Source of the DNA: Rhipicephalus microplus
Taxonomy: Eukaryota; Arthropoda; Arachnida; Ixodida; Ixodidae
Direction: 5' to 3'
DNA: 64,000 bases
NCBI RefSeq assembly: GCF_043290135.1
Contig: NW_027464589.1
Location: forward strand, 1,741,001-1,805,000
Shown: positions 20,169 through 31,066 of the stretch, in pieces
Numbering within the stretch: the first letter of the stretch is position 1
How the letters are laid out: every line of letters starts with the position of its first letter
Made by a program: the position numbers and the translations under genes
Notes under the pieces: generated by a model
Databases searched by the model: none
What the model was told of the DNA's origin: nothing
The model's input: the letters and a program-made list of their open reading frames with translations, nothing else

Positions 20169-20830
20169 ATTTTGTAATTCATGAGGGAGCACGGCACAGC
20201 GCTTTTGAGATAGAAAGGGAGCGAAATAAGAGAGCGCGAAAGCCATCTCCTCAAGTAATGAGTATCCGTCACCACGCAAATTGTCAGGCAGTGAAACCTT
20301 TGAAAAAAGCGTTCACTGACACTGCGAAGCGAACCCAGTACTTCTTAGACTGTATTTGAACGCTGTAACCGCTGGTCTACTGCTGCAGGGCTTCATATGA
20401 GAGCTTGCCCCTGCAGCGTTTACCCCATCGCTAATATAATAATAATGCTTCGAAAACACAATATGCATAATGTCCGGTGAAACTTGTTCAAAACTAGAAA
20501 AATAATTAGAATGCGTTCACCCAATGTCACTAGAAGACAGAAACCACCACGTGTGGCTGTATAAACGTGCACTATTTATCTTGTACGTTACCGTCATGAT
20601 GTTGGGGTAGCCAGCTCTAACATACGCTACCTTCCAATAGTTTGCTGAGTATAAATAAAAACATAAAAATATATTGGTCTGTGACAACGCTAATCAACTA
20701 TTATGAATTCATTGTCACTAGTGTCACTTTCACTAGTTGAATACTTAGTTTGTTTCGATTATAGTTATTTAAGGAAAATTTGGCTTAATATCCCACAATT
20801 CTTCTAATTAGCATTGACTCTCACATTTAA
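20169..20830. other. Region without a recognisable gene
   Basis: AT-rich, short frames only, no recognised repeat. Confidence 0.4.
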
Positions 20831-20838
20831 AGACAGCC

Positions 20839-21099
20839 TCACTTCACCTCGCTTTCTGTGTAGCTGTCGCTCCCATAAAACGCGAACTCCGCTTTTTTAT
20901 GCTTTCGAAGCACCCGACGCTGCTTTGCGGAAACTTTTCCAGACGTCTGCTGGGCCAGAAATTCGTCTTTATTATCTATCAATTTCAAGCTTTCGTGGAC
21001 ACGAAAGGAGAGTCTCTCTCTCTTTTCATCCTTTTCGCACGTGTTATAACGCCTCTCGACTTCAAGACTCGTATATACCTCTCTTGCTTTGTGGCTCAC
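20839..21099 (-). CDS. Hypothetical charged protein fragment
   Basis: An 86-codon minus frame with an unusually protein-like composition: alternating Lys/Arg and Glu/Asp, predicted helical (RRYNTCEKDEKRERLSF, SAKQRRVLRKHKKAEFAF), ending at a TGA. I recognise no family. It could be a last exon, a processed pseudogene or chance. The flanks are AT-rich, and no clear splice acceptor was established. Confidence 0.25.
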   Translation of the reverse strand: MSHKAREVYTSLEVERRYNTCEKDEKRERLSFRVHESLKLIDNKDEFLAQQTSGKVSAKQRRVLRKHKKAEFAFYGSDSYTESEVK

Positions 21100-21149
21100 T
21101 CAAACAACGCTGGACGAAATATTTGCACCCTGTTTTGTGAAAAGCATTA

Positions 21150-22190
21150 GCACTGCAATACTCCCGATGAGTCTCCCTCAATTTACGTAGACACATAACT
21201 AAGCGTATGCGTATGCGCGTTCTCGCTTTCTGGCTTTATAGATGCTGCGGTGCGTGGAACCTGCGAAATTCCACTGACCATTTCGTTTGATTACTGCTGT
21301 TCTATATTTCTGCACAATTCATCTAGAGGCACAAAAGTCGCTCCTGTATCTTGTAATAGGAATAATGTAAGAAAGGCAACCTTTTACGTCTAGGTACAAA
21401 ACACCCTTACGTTCACCACTATACCGTGCTCGATTCCACCGGATTAGTTGAGTAGCAGCGCAGCTTCATTAAAATGTAAGCTCGCGTTAAACAGGCGAAG
21501 ACATTTGAGGCACATTTTCAAACATTGCTCTCAAACATTGCATGAGGTACATTTTCAAACATTGGAAAAAAAATTGCTCGATGGTTTAAGGCCATCAAGC
21601 AATTTTTTTAGCTACAGTCGTTGATTAAAAGCGAGTGCTTGGCTTTCCCCAGCACACCAAGACGTCTATTACAACGTACGCGGCATTGCGTAAGCGCTGT
21701 AGCAGACGCTCATGAAACTGAAACTTAGATGCAGCGAATAATTGGCTATTATGGTATACTCACGATGCCAGCTAGACGCTTTGCGTGCTACCTTGATACT
21801 ATCGGTACATACTTCTTTCTTTCCTTGTCGTTTCATCGGCTATCGTGGGTCCTCCTCGCCCTCTTAAGTGTCGAATAAGTTAAATTCGTACCCACCCTAT
21901 TGTAATCCCTCCAGATAAGAAAATTCTTTGCTAAGAAACTGCGTAGCGAAGAGAAAGCTTTGTGAATTCGGCCCCTGTTTCTGCCCATCGGTCCACTTGG
22001 TTTTTTTCATTTCTTTCGGTAGTGAATTCTAAGAAAAAAAAAACTCCCAAGCATTTCCCCGAGGGTGAACATGGTTAAATGCGAATACACGGGGTGATGC
22101 TATGAGGGGTATTTATTAATTCGCACTATTATATTTATTAATCACACTATGGTGCCTTTATGGTGTAATGGTTCCTGGGAATCACAATTT
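21150..22190. other. Region without a recognisable gene
   Basis: Mostly AT-rich. Near 21540-21610 a short inverted repeat, AAAAAATTGCTCGATGG with CCATCAAGCAATTTTTT, forms a hairpin with a short loop. Nothing else identified. Confidence 0.35.
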
Positions 22191-22199
22191 GATCGCACG

Positions 22200-22545
22200 G
22201 GGGAGTTTACGTTAACTCACTGGCGAATGCCAACGGATTTTAACTTTACTCCCCCTCACGGTGGCTCTCGGCGGGAGACTGAGAGGGAAGGCGGGCGCGC
22301 AATAGAGAGGGGTGCACGCGCAGCTGCATCGAGCGAGGAGAGCAGAGGAGCGAGCGAAGGGGGAGGGGGTATAAGGCGCGTTACTGACACCGATATCAGC
22401 GTCGCGTCCGTGGCTTATTCGGTAGAGCGTCGCGCTGCGGCCCCCCATGTCCTCTTTCTTCTAAAGATAGAGAGAAGACTGCGGACGCCGCCGACGGCGG
22501 TGAATGGTTTGGGGTCGCTTATAAAGTGTATTCACACCTAAAACA
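22200..22545 (+). repeat. GC-rich repeat with tRNA-like A-box (possible SINE)
   Basis: Abruptly GC-rich compared with its flanks, and purine-rich (GAGAGGGAAGGCGGGCGCGC, GGAGAGCAGAGGAGCGAGCG). It includes GTGGCTTATTCGGTAGAGCG, which resembles the 5' half of a tRNA with an A-box. I found no good B-box downstream, so it is not called a tRNA gene. It could be a tRNA-derived SINE or a GC-rich promoter. Confidence 0.35.
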
Positions 22546-23331
22546 TAGTCCTGTGTTCATTAACGCAATGGCAATCGTTACAGGCAGCAGTTTGTGTTAT
22601 TAAATGTGCAAATTTTAGTAGCAGATGCATATCCCATCTATCTGAAGTACGTGACAAGGAAAACTGCAGCTAAAGACTAAGTCAAAATTTGACGAGTCAT
22701 TTAGCCATATATATTCAATATGTTGACATAGCGCAGTAGTTTGTGTGTTCAATCAACAATCCACGTTGTGGCATTTTTTAAAGGTGCTTCTTAAATTGCT
22801 TTCCGAATAATTTTTTTATTGTGAGCTTGTTGCGGTGGTAGCATCCACCATACGCCACCATACGTCATGTGCCACCACCTGCACCATATATTATCACAAT
22901 CGTTGATGGTTGAATCCACCATTGCTATGTTGGACGTTTTTAAAAACGATAGTCTTTCTTGGGGACCTACGACGCAAAATTTTGGTATTTCTGTCTGTCT
23001 GTCCACTCTTAACAGCATCGGGTATTTGAAACGGCTGACCCCATCCACAGCGCCCACTTATGTTTCTCAAGATTCAGCGTTCATACTTGTGCAATTGTCG
23101 AGTAAAAAGCAATTATTGCGCGTGTCTGGGGCACCATAACAACACGCATATATTCTGCATGTGCCTCTTTTATTAGAAAAGGCATACATAAGTAATTTTA
23201 AGGACCGTAGCACTTATCACGCTGCGCTGTTCATGCAACGCTTGCACGGAACGGGAAGTGTTTCTTACGCCTTGCTAGGACGAGATGGTGGTGGCAAATA
23301 CCGTCACCTTGCGTTCTATACCTTATCACTT
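22546..23331. other. Region without a recognisable gene
   Basis: Around 22830-23080 the sequence (CACCATACGCCACCATACG, then CATGTGCCACCACCTGC) looks repeat-like, but no partner is present in this window. Confidence 0.3.
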
Positions 23332-23600
23332 CTGAGATGGGTGCGCACACCCGTCTCAGAGCCACGCGCTGTGTTTTCTAAGAAAACTGTCAGATGACGC
23401 TCATTTCTCAAGTGTGACGGGATTTGATGCGCTCGTTCGCCTCCGCTTCACGCTCGAGGCACTTTAACGCAGTGCCTCCAGAGTACCACTCACCAATTTT
23501 ATTGCACAGAACATCAAATAATTGTCTTGTTCACTTTCTTCACGCGCAAGACTATCGTCGTTCGACGACATTTGCAGAAACATGCAGATACGGGGCCAAT
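23332..23600 (+). repeat. Dispersed repeat, copy of the non-coding part of the Tc/mariner-like element at 60935
   Basis: Collinear with 60935-61182: CACACCCGTCTCAGAGCCACG, ATGACGCTCATTTCTCAAGTG, CTCGAGGCACTT, ACGCGCAAGACTATCGTC and CGACGACATTTGCAG are shared in order. The start forms a 10-bp hairpin (CTGAGATGGG / CCCGTCTCAG). At 60935 the same sequence leads into a transposase-like frame, so this copy is probably its truncated or non-autonomous relative. Confidence 0.65.
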
Positions 23601-23739
23601 TTTTTTCAATAGAGATATACCAACACGCTCTGATGGGACGACTACTCTGATAAAGCGCGAAATTCCTTTCACAGTTCTTCCTGAAGTAGTGGGTGTTGAA
23701 GCGAACTTTTCGCGATTACGGTATCCTGTTCACCCGATT

Positions 23740-24030
23740 ATCATAGGTTGCATCAATCGTAGCCCTTCGTCAAATACTTATATCTTAACATCGTTGCACA
23801 TCTACATACTTACCGATCTACTAGGGGCTAAATTGGTACGGCTCGCGGTTTTTAACCTGCCTGATATAGATTGGCGAACTATGAACTATCACTCAAGCTT
23901 GTCTGACGTGATTTTCGAGATAATAATGTCATTTAAGTTGACACAAATAGTAGACAAACGTACTCGCTTAATAGGTTCTAGGTCTGGTTTCCTATACTTA
24001 GTGTTTGTAATGACGTCATTTGTTGGTGGA
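23740..24030 (+). pseudogene. LINE endonuclease remnant
   Basis: Reads VRLAVFNLPDIDWRTMNYHS, the equivalent of the GDFNLPDIDW motif with the catalytic Asp lost, then SFKLTQIVDKRTRLIGSRSG (usually TQIV..PTR....LDL). It is followed by unrelated sequence from about 24040. Confidence 0.6.
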
Positions 24031-24039
24031 ATCGGAGAT

Positions 24040-24592
24040 ACCCAGCAACTCTGCACTAAAGCACTCTACTCTGGTGGAGGGCAACAGAAGTGTATCTACC
24101 AATGGAACAGACACAATCTATTTGGAGCAAATGCGTGGTCAAAATGAAACGCGATGTGCGTCTCTCTTCTTGCTTGAGTCGGCACGCGAGGCTCAGCGAC
24201 GCTACGCTAGCAATACGTGAGCTTTCACGCGAGGCGCAACTGAAGGGACCGGCGTCCGTTGGCGCGCCCATAGTCGGCACCATTTCAAGGCACGGGGCGC
24301 TTGCAACTTCTGGTTGACTCCGCTGATTTTCGCGGAGCAAAAAAAGTTGCTCCGTGGAGTGGATCCCGCGACGAAGCTGCTCCAGATCTTCCCGTGGAAC
24401 ATACAGGAGGTACTCTCAACCCGCCAATAGAAAATACTTGCTCCGCAGGAGCAAAACAAAGTATTACCGGAAGTGCTTCGAATCTGTCTGCCAATAGAAG
24501 ACACCGTAAGTGTTCCATTTGTTGTGGACTCAGCCAAAGCTCTCCTTCACGACGGATCGGCTGACCACAAAATAACGCTCTGCAGTATTTCA
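24040..24592. mobile_element. Unclassified insertion inside the LINE
   Basis: The endonuclease reading stops at about 24035 and LINE-like reading resumes near 24600. The interval is more GC-rich and contains short palindromes of GGAGCAA (GGAGCAAAAAAAGTTGCTCC near 24336; TTGCTCCGCAGGAGCAA near 24437). CTCTGCA occurs at both borders and could be a short target-site duplication. No transposase is recognised. Confidence 0.4.
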
Positions 24593-24599
24593 ACAATGT

Positions 24600-25132
24600 C
24601 CAAAACTATTTTAACTAAATGTACAAAAACCTTCTTCCACTTCAATGCAGCTAATGACACCAGCGTACTAGATAACGTGACTTTGGAATTTGTTTTTTTA
24701 GAGACCTAGCTGACGACAAAAACACCGACATTGAAACAGTGTGGCAGAGATTTGTAGTGATTTCATCCTTTTGCGTCTGTAACTTTGTGCCCACTTATGA
24801 AAAGACAAACCGTGGATAAATCTAGATATAATTAATTCGTTAGAAACGAGAAGTGAAGCACCTCAGGAAATCCTACAGAAGACCTACAACTTGGTTACTA
24901 GTACTACTCCTGATAGAAAAATTAGTAACCAAAAATCCCAAATAAAGAAGGCTAAGGATACTTACTTTAAATATTCCCTTCCCAACTATCTGAGAAACTC
25001 TCTTCAAAAGTTCTGGAATTACCTAAGCCCAAATAAAGATGCTGCCAGCCCACAAACACCTCATGCAAGTAAACATGTAGCCAACTCATTTACCTTGTAC
25101 TTCTAACCAGTCTTCACTGCAGATAACAGAAG
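24600..25132 (+). pseudogene. LINE pre-RT region remnant
   Basis: 71 codons at 24891-25106 read like the spacer between endonuclease and RT in CR1/Jockey LINEs (KKAKDTYFKYSLPNYLRNSL, then QKFWNYLSPNKDA). Compare NSKKFWSLVSPQ in the intact LINE at 3980-4010. Upstream stops break it. Confidence 0.55.
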
Positions 25133-25324
25133 CACCTCGCATGTTCACTGACATGCTTTGGCCGCAAATAAGACAAACACAAAGTAAAGAAACACTCAAC
25201 GACAAGCACACGCCACTTGTGCTTGTCGGTGAGTGTTTCTTTACTTTGTGTTGTGTTATTTTTGGCCAAAGCATGTCAGTAAGCAAGTACCAACTAGGCC
25301 AACAATCACTATTGTTACACCTCG
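25133..25324 (+). mobile_element. Mini-PLE fold-back with 7-bp target-site duplication
   Basis: CACCTCG at 25133-25139 and 25318-25324 flanks a near-perfect inverted repeat (25147-25209 and 25219-25280, 62-63 bp arms, about 9-nt loop). The 37-nt right-hand tail (25281-25317) contains ACCAACTAGGCCAA. The tail matches the ACCAACTAGCCCAA tail of the large PLE at 20125-20156, so this is a PLE reduced to its two inverted ends. It splits the LINE remnant. Confidence 0.75.
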
Positions 25325-25329
25325 GACGT

Positions 25330-26690
25330 CTTGACTACCTACAGTAGTAAAATTGAGCCAATTGAAGTAGATGAGGTGGGAGTATATAACCTGCTAGTTA
25401 ACCTAGATCTGAAAAAAGGGACTGGAGCACATAATATTCCAAATCAGTTTTTAACGCGTCATGCAGAATGAGTAGCGCAAAATTCCGGTGTCTCATCTTT
25501 AACAAAGCTTTAAAAACTTTTTGCCTCCCTATGGACTGGAAAAATGCTAGAATAATTCCTGTAAATAAAACCGGTAGTAAAGAAGTTCCCAGTAACTACA
25601 GGCCTGTCTATCTAACCAGCACTGTATGTTGAGTTCTTGAACATATCATTCTCGAACATACAATCGTACGCCTCGGACAAAGTTATGTATTATCACTTAG
25701 TCAACATGGATTCCGCCGAGGACTTTCTACACTTACACAATTATGAGTACTCGTACATGAACTATGCTCAAGCATAGACTACCAAAAGCAGATTGACTTA
25801 ATACTGCTCCACTTCCCCAAGGCGTTTGACTGAGTGTCGCACGCGAAATTGATTAAAATACTTCACTTTACAATAAGCGATGGGCCAATCATCATATAGA
25901 TTAAAAGCTCTCCTTTCAACCAAATGCAGTTTGTTGACGTAAACCACGAGTTTTCAGAAGTCACCAAGGTTACCTTCTGGGTTCTTCAAGGTAGTGTCCT
26001 CGCCCACATCTTAATCGTAATAATCACCAACAATTTTTCTGGTGGTGTCAGCACTAACGCAAGACTAATCGTTGATGATTGTATAATCCAGCACAAAATT
26101 AGTTCACCTGAAGATCACAAGATATTGAGTCGTGGGCTGAAATCAATCACAGACGGGTGTCATCAATGGCAAATGACTCTATATGTTAAGAAATCAGCAG
26201 TCTTGCGCCTAAATAGAAACTAAAATATCTCTCTGTGCTCATACGAAGCCGACAACACTCCGTAATAGATGCAAATATCTTGTTGTGGTAATATCAGAAA
26301 ACCACAGGTTGAATTCTCATGTTAAGGTCGTATCATTAAAAGCATTAAAAAACGTTTCTTCCTTCGAAGGTGACTACGACATACAACTTCAGAACTTAAA
26401 CTACTCCTCGATACAACATTTCTGACACGTGCTTCAGGGTATGCTAAAGTAGTCTGGTTTCCATATGCCAAAAAAACTAGTAAACACATTGCAGAGAGTG
26501 CAGAGAAAGGCAATCCGATTAATTTACACCATGCAGCAAACGACCTCATTTCAACTAATCAACAGAGCTCGACTACTAACCTTACAAAATTGTGCTAAAC
26601 TAGCTCGTATGAAAGTAATATACCATTTGGTGCATAGCTTACTGTCAATTGATAGCAAACGCTACCTGTACAAATATTAAACAAGACAGA
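25330..26690 (+). pseudogene. LINE reverse transcriptase remnant
   Basis: Readable across frames: DWKNARIIPVNKTGSKEVPS with NYRPVYLT, QHGFRRGLST, then KAFD, FWVLQGSVLAHILIV (GVPQGSVLGPLL equivalent), LIVDDCII (YADD equivalent), DGCHQWQMTL. The C-terminal RVQRKAIRLIY precedes LINRARLLTLQNCAKLARM. Numerous stops. Confidence 0.65.
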
Positions 26691-26739
26691 CCAGTCATGA
26701 GCATACTGAAAGACTACTGAACTACCGCTTTAATTTTAA

Positions 26740-27620
<881 letters not shown>

Positions 27621-27639
27621 CACGTTTCTAGCTGACATT

Positions 27640-28545
27640 GTTGTGCAAGTAGAAAATTGGTTATATAAACGTCTGTAACTCTTCAACATATGTCTCTGCG
27701 TGCAACATTTTTACATTTATGTAGCGCCATTTCATGACGCGTCGCTCAAAAAAAGATGCAACACGGTCACCTTTCCTCTACGTGCTTCGCATAAAGTTGA
27801 TTCCAAGATACGTGGGATCTGCCGAATCTTTTTCCACTTTCCACCTGACAACGAAACGATTTACCCTCTTATATTATCCATATATAGTCCTACTCTAGTG
27901 ACGTTCCTACAACCTGTATATTTATTGGTTTTTATTGAACGTGTACTAAAATAGCATCATCAAATACAAAATGACATGGTTCGAAAGTGCTACAGAAGGA
28001 GGTATCAAGGTATACATGTCAGCGGAACCTCCTATAAAGATTGGATTGATGGAATACAGGGCAGACAAGTGACGACGAAAAGCATATTATGAAGCGAGAA
28101 TTTCTCAGTAAAAACATAAAAGCAAGAGCGCAAAAAAGTTTAAAAGTTGCAAGGCATACAACATCAACAAATGAAAAGTGGTAAATAACTTAGACATCAT
28201 GCAAAGAAAATGAAAGGAACAAAGCAAGTAAAAAACACTGAAAAAATTTTAACATGAAAGTTAAAAGAAGTGTTTCCAAATTTCATTTTAAATGTTGTTG
28301 TAAAATGGCAAACTTTATTGATCGAGGAAAGCGAGTTTTATAGGCAAATACCTGAAAACAGCCCTATCTGTTTGCCATAATTCCAGTATACTACCGGCAA
28401 CAGTAAGCTAAGATCAGAGGAAATCTAGACGAATTGAGTCTCTTTATTCGCCTCACAAGTGCAAATCTCTGGCTATGTTGTATATACCTTTACTTTTAAA
28501 TTTTTTATGTTAACAGTATACTTAGTCTTGTTTTCGTTGTTAGTG
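27640..28545. other. Region without a recognisable gene
   Basis: AT-rich, with A-rich stretches at 28070-28300 and no coding signal that I can support. Confidence 0.4.
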
Positions 28546-28547
28546 AA

Positions 28548-28586
<39 letters not shown>

Positions 28587-28598
28587 ATATATATATAA

Positions 28599-28691
<93 letters not shown>
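28548..28691. repeat. (TA)n microsatellite on the left border of the second PLE
   Basis: TA dinucleotides interrupted by TTTGTTA and AAATAAA. The PLE inverted arm begins immediately after it. Confidence 0.95.
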
Positions 28692-28695
<4 letters not shown>

Positions 28696-29264
28696 TAAAA
28701 AGAGGTCGACAAACGTGCGAAAAAACACTAGTTTTACTAACGTTTCGGCAGGTGGGCCTGCCTTCGTCGGAGTGAATGGTTACACATGGCACACAGGGCA
28801 CATATATAAGCCGCTTCTTTGCGTATCACACGGCTAAGTCATTATCAGTAGTATAGGAAACAAGATTATATATCACCAAAGGTACGTGGCTATAGTGTAT
28901 ATACAGCTGAAAACGCGTATCATTATACAATAGTGAATTGGCACGTATTAGATACCCTACAACTAGTGTGGAATGAAACAGGTCAGCAAAATAACAAACT
29001 GCGCACGCAGTAGCTCACTTGTTCATACGTTCTGCGGGATAAACACAGCCTAAAAACATTCAGTCAGCCTTTAAAAAAGAAAAAGAAGTTTAGAGAGATA
29101 AACAAAATCACAAAGCAGGCAGAGCAAAATGAATGCGAGTAAATGATGAAGTGACAAAGGCCACCTACATTATGTAGGTAATATTTGACAATAGGCCAAC
29201 ATCGTGCGAAGAATATACACTTGTCAGTAAAACAAAAAAAGCGATTTACTAAGGCAATATGCAA

Positions 29265-30187
29265 AATTGAGCACTAAACTGTACCGCAAGCCGACTGATA
29301 GACAGAGGTATTTACACTTTCAAAGCAGCCACAAAAGGCACTGCAAATCCAGCATACCTTACAGCCAGGCCTTACGCTTTAAGAGAATTTGCTCCGAGCA
29401 ATCTGACTTTGATAATAACTGTAACCAGCTACGCACTGCACTTCTTAAACAGAAATATCCGCCCAAGTTAGTCGATGACGCAGTAAGGCGTGCCGACGCA
29501 CAAGACCGTACAACACTCTGCATCCCCAAGAAAAATCCTAAAAGTCATTCACAGGTTAACCTGGTTTTAACCCATAACGCATCGGCACCTAACGTAGCAT
29601 CAATTTTCCGTAAACACCACAACATACTTATGCAGAGCGAACGCCTTGCAAAAGCGTTTCCAGAACCACTACGTGTTGTGTACAGACGAGGCAGAAATTT
29701 GCGAGATTTATTAACTTCCTCTAAAACCAGACAGAGCAATAACGACCAGGCGCTTGGTTGCCGTCCTTGTAAAAAGCCCCGCTGTAAAGTGTGCGCACAC
29801 ATGACGACAACAACACTGGCAGCCAGTACTGCGACGAACTTCAAGTTCAAAATTAAGGGCAGTTTTACTTGTGATACTGCAAATGTCGTATATTTGCTAG
29901 AATGCTCAATCTGTCATGTACAATACATAGGTCATACTGAAACTGCTTTTCGATACCGTTTCAACAATCATAAGGCTCATGTGCATGCCCTTCCTAACTT
30001 ACCGATTTCAAGGCATGTCACCGAGGCAGGTCATTCATTCAGTAACATGAAAGCTACAATACTGGAATCGGGTTTTAAATCACACCATGAACGCGAAGTA
30101 AAAGAGTCATTTTTAATTCATAAATTCAAAACACTATCTGCCGGCATGAACGAGAGCCCGGGTACGCTTACTTGCATATTGCCTTAG
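29265..30187 (+). pseudogene. 5'-truncated PLE protein: RT thumb plus GIY-YIG endonuclease
   Basis: 306 open codons without an ATG at the start (TTG at 29267), beginning within the RT thumb: STKLYRKPTDRQRYLHFQSS, then IPYSQALRFKRICS. The endonuclease follows a Cys/His cluster (CRPCKKPRCKVC) and has NVVYLLECSICHVQYIGHT, then FRYRFNNHK, then ISRHVTEAGHSF, with Glu residues near the C-terminus. The endonuclease appears intact and in frame; the RT palm and fingers are absent. The last codons run into the right arm. Confidence 0.8.
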
Positions 30188-30665
30188 TAAATCGCTTTTT
30201 TTGTTTTACTGACAAGTGTATATTCTTCGCACGATGTTGGCCTATTGTCAAATATTACCTACATAATGTAGGTGGCCTTTGTCACTTCATCATTTACTCG
30301 CATTCATTTTGCTCTGCCTGCTTTGTGATTTTGTTTATCTCTCTAAACTTCTTTTTCTTTTTTAAAGGCTTACTGAATGTTTTTAGGCTGTGTTTATCCC
30401 GCAGAACGTATGAACAAGTGAGCTACTGCGTGCGCAGTTTGTTATTTTGCTGACCTGTTTCATTCCACACTAGTTGTAGGGTATCTAATACGTGCCAATT
30501 CACTATTGTATAATGATACGCGTTTTCAGCTGTATATACACTATAGCCACGTACCTTTGGTGATATATAATCTTGTTTCCTATACTACTGATAATGACTT
30601 AGCCGTGTGATACGCAAAGAAGCGGCTTATATATGTGCCCTGTGTGCCATGTGTAACCATTCACT

Positions 30666-30694
30666 CCGACGAAGGCAGGCCCACCTGCCGAAAC
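30666..30694 (+). ncRNA. Hammerhead-ribozyme-like core in PLE arm
   Basis: CCGACGA, then AGGCAGG, loop CCCA, then CCTGCC, then GAAAC. This is the hammerhead core order CUGANGA - stem II - GAAAC, with one departure (C for U in the first box). The complementary copy lies in the left arm at about 28742-28770. Hammerheads of this type are known in PLE terminal repeats. Activity of this sequence is uncertain because U4 is substituted. Confidence 0.55.
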
Positions 30695-30778
30695 GTTAGT
30701 AAAACTAGTGTTTTTTCGCACGTTTGTCGACCTCTTTTTATACTGCATTTTCCACCGGATCCATTGAATATCACCCCA

Positions 30779-30780
<2 letters not shown>

Positions 30781-30847
<67 letters not shown>
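30781..30847. repeat. (TA)n microsatellite on the right border of the second PLE
   Basis: About 67 bp of TA dinucleotides after the PLE tail. Confidence 0.95.
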
Positions 30848-30848
<1 letters not shown>

Positions 30849-31066
30849 CGGTAACCTATCACAAATATTTTTTTTCAACGTATTTGTTTCTTGCTTTTAC
30901 ATTGTGTATCTTTGATAGTGTAGTGTTCACCTATTTTTTATAGAGTCACCTTTTATTGCTGTTTATAATATTTGATGTATTTACTTGCAGTCCCTGCTAT
31001 ACTTCCTTCTTGAAAATGGCAGTATAAATAAATAAATCAATAAATAACTAAATAAATAAATAAATG
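30848..31066 (+). mobile_element. CR1-like LINE 3' end
   Basis: An AT-rich 3'-UTR-like segment ends with CTTGAAAATGGCAGTATAAA and (AAATA)n at 31023-31066, the same type of tail as the LINE at 6105-6125. The coding part is absent, probably separated or lost at the PLE insertion. Confidence 0.5.

Larger units (their letters stand above)
23690..26690 (+). mobile_element. Decayed Jockey/CR1-like LINE with nested insertions
   Basis: LINE coding remnants occur in order on the plus strand: endonuclease (23740-24030), pre-RT region (24600-25130), RT (25330-26220) and C-terminus (26460-26680). They are interrupted by a segment at about 24040-24590 and a mini-PLE at 25133-25324. Many stops and frameshifts make it an old, dead copy. 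Confidence 0.7.
28692..30780 (+). mobile_element. Penelope-like element with 573-bp nearly identical inverted arms
   Basis: Arms at 28692-29264 and 30172-30744 are reverse complements of exactly equal length. I found one mismatch by eye (AAAGGCTGACTG against AAAGGCTTACTG). They enclose a frame encoding the PLE C-terminus. A 36-nt tail (30745-30780) lies outside the right arm and (TA)n flanks both sides, so the target was TA-rich and the duplication cannot be read. Arm identity suggests a recent insertion or a single copying event for both arms. Confidence 0.85.

Noticed and set aside
22380..22460. tRNA gene near GTGGCTTATTCGGTAGAGCG
   Set aside because: No complementary acceptor stem and no B-box; better described as a SINE-like repeat.
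29064..30453. Identical 66-codon hydrophobic frames at 29064-29264 (minus) and 30172 (plus)
   Set aside because: They lie in the inverted PLE arms and are non-coding terminal-repeat sequence; duplication alone explains their identity.
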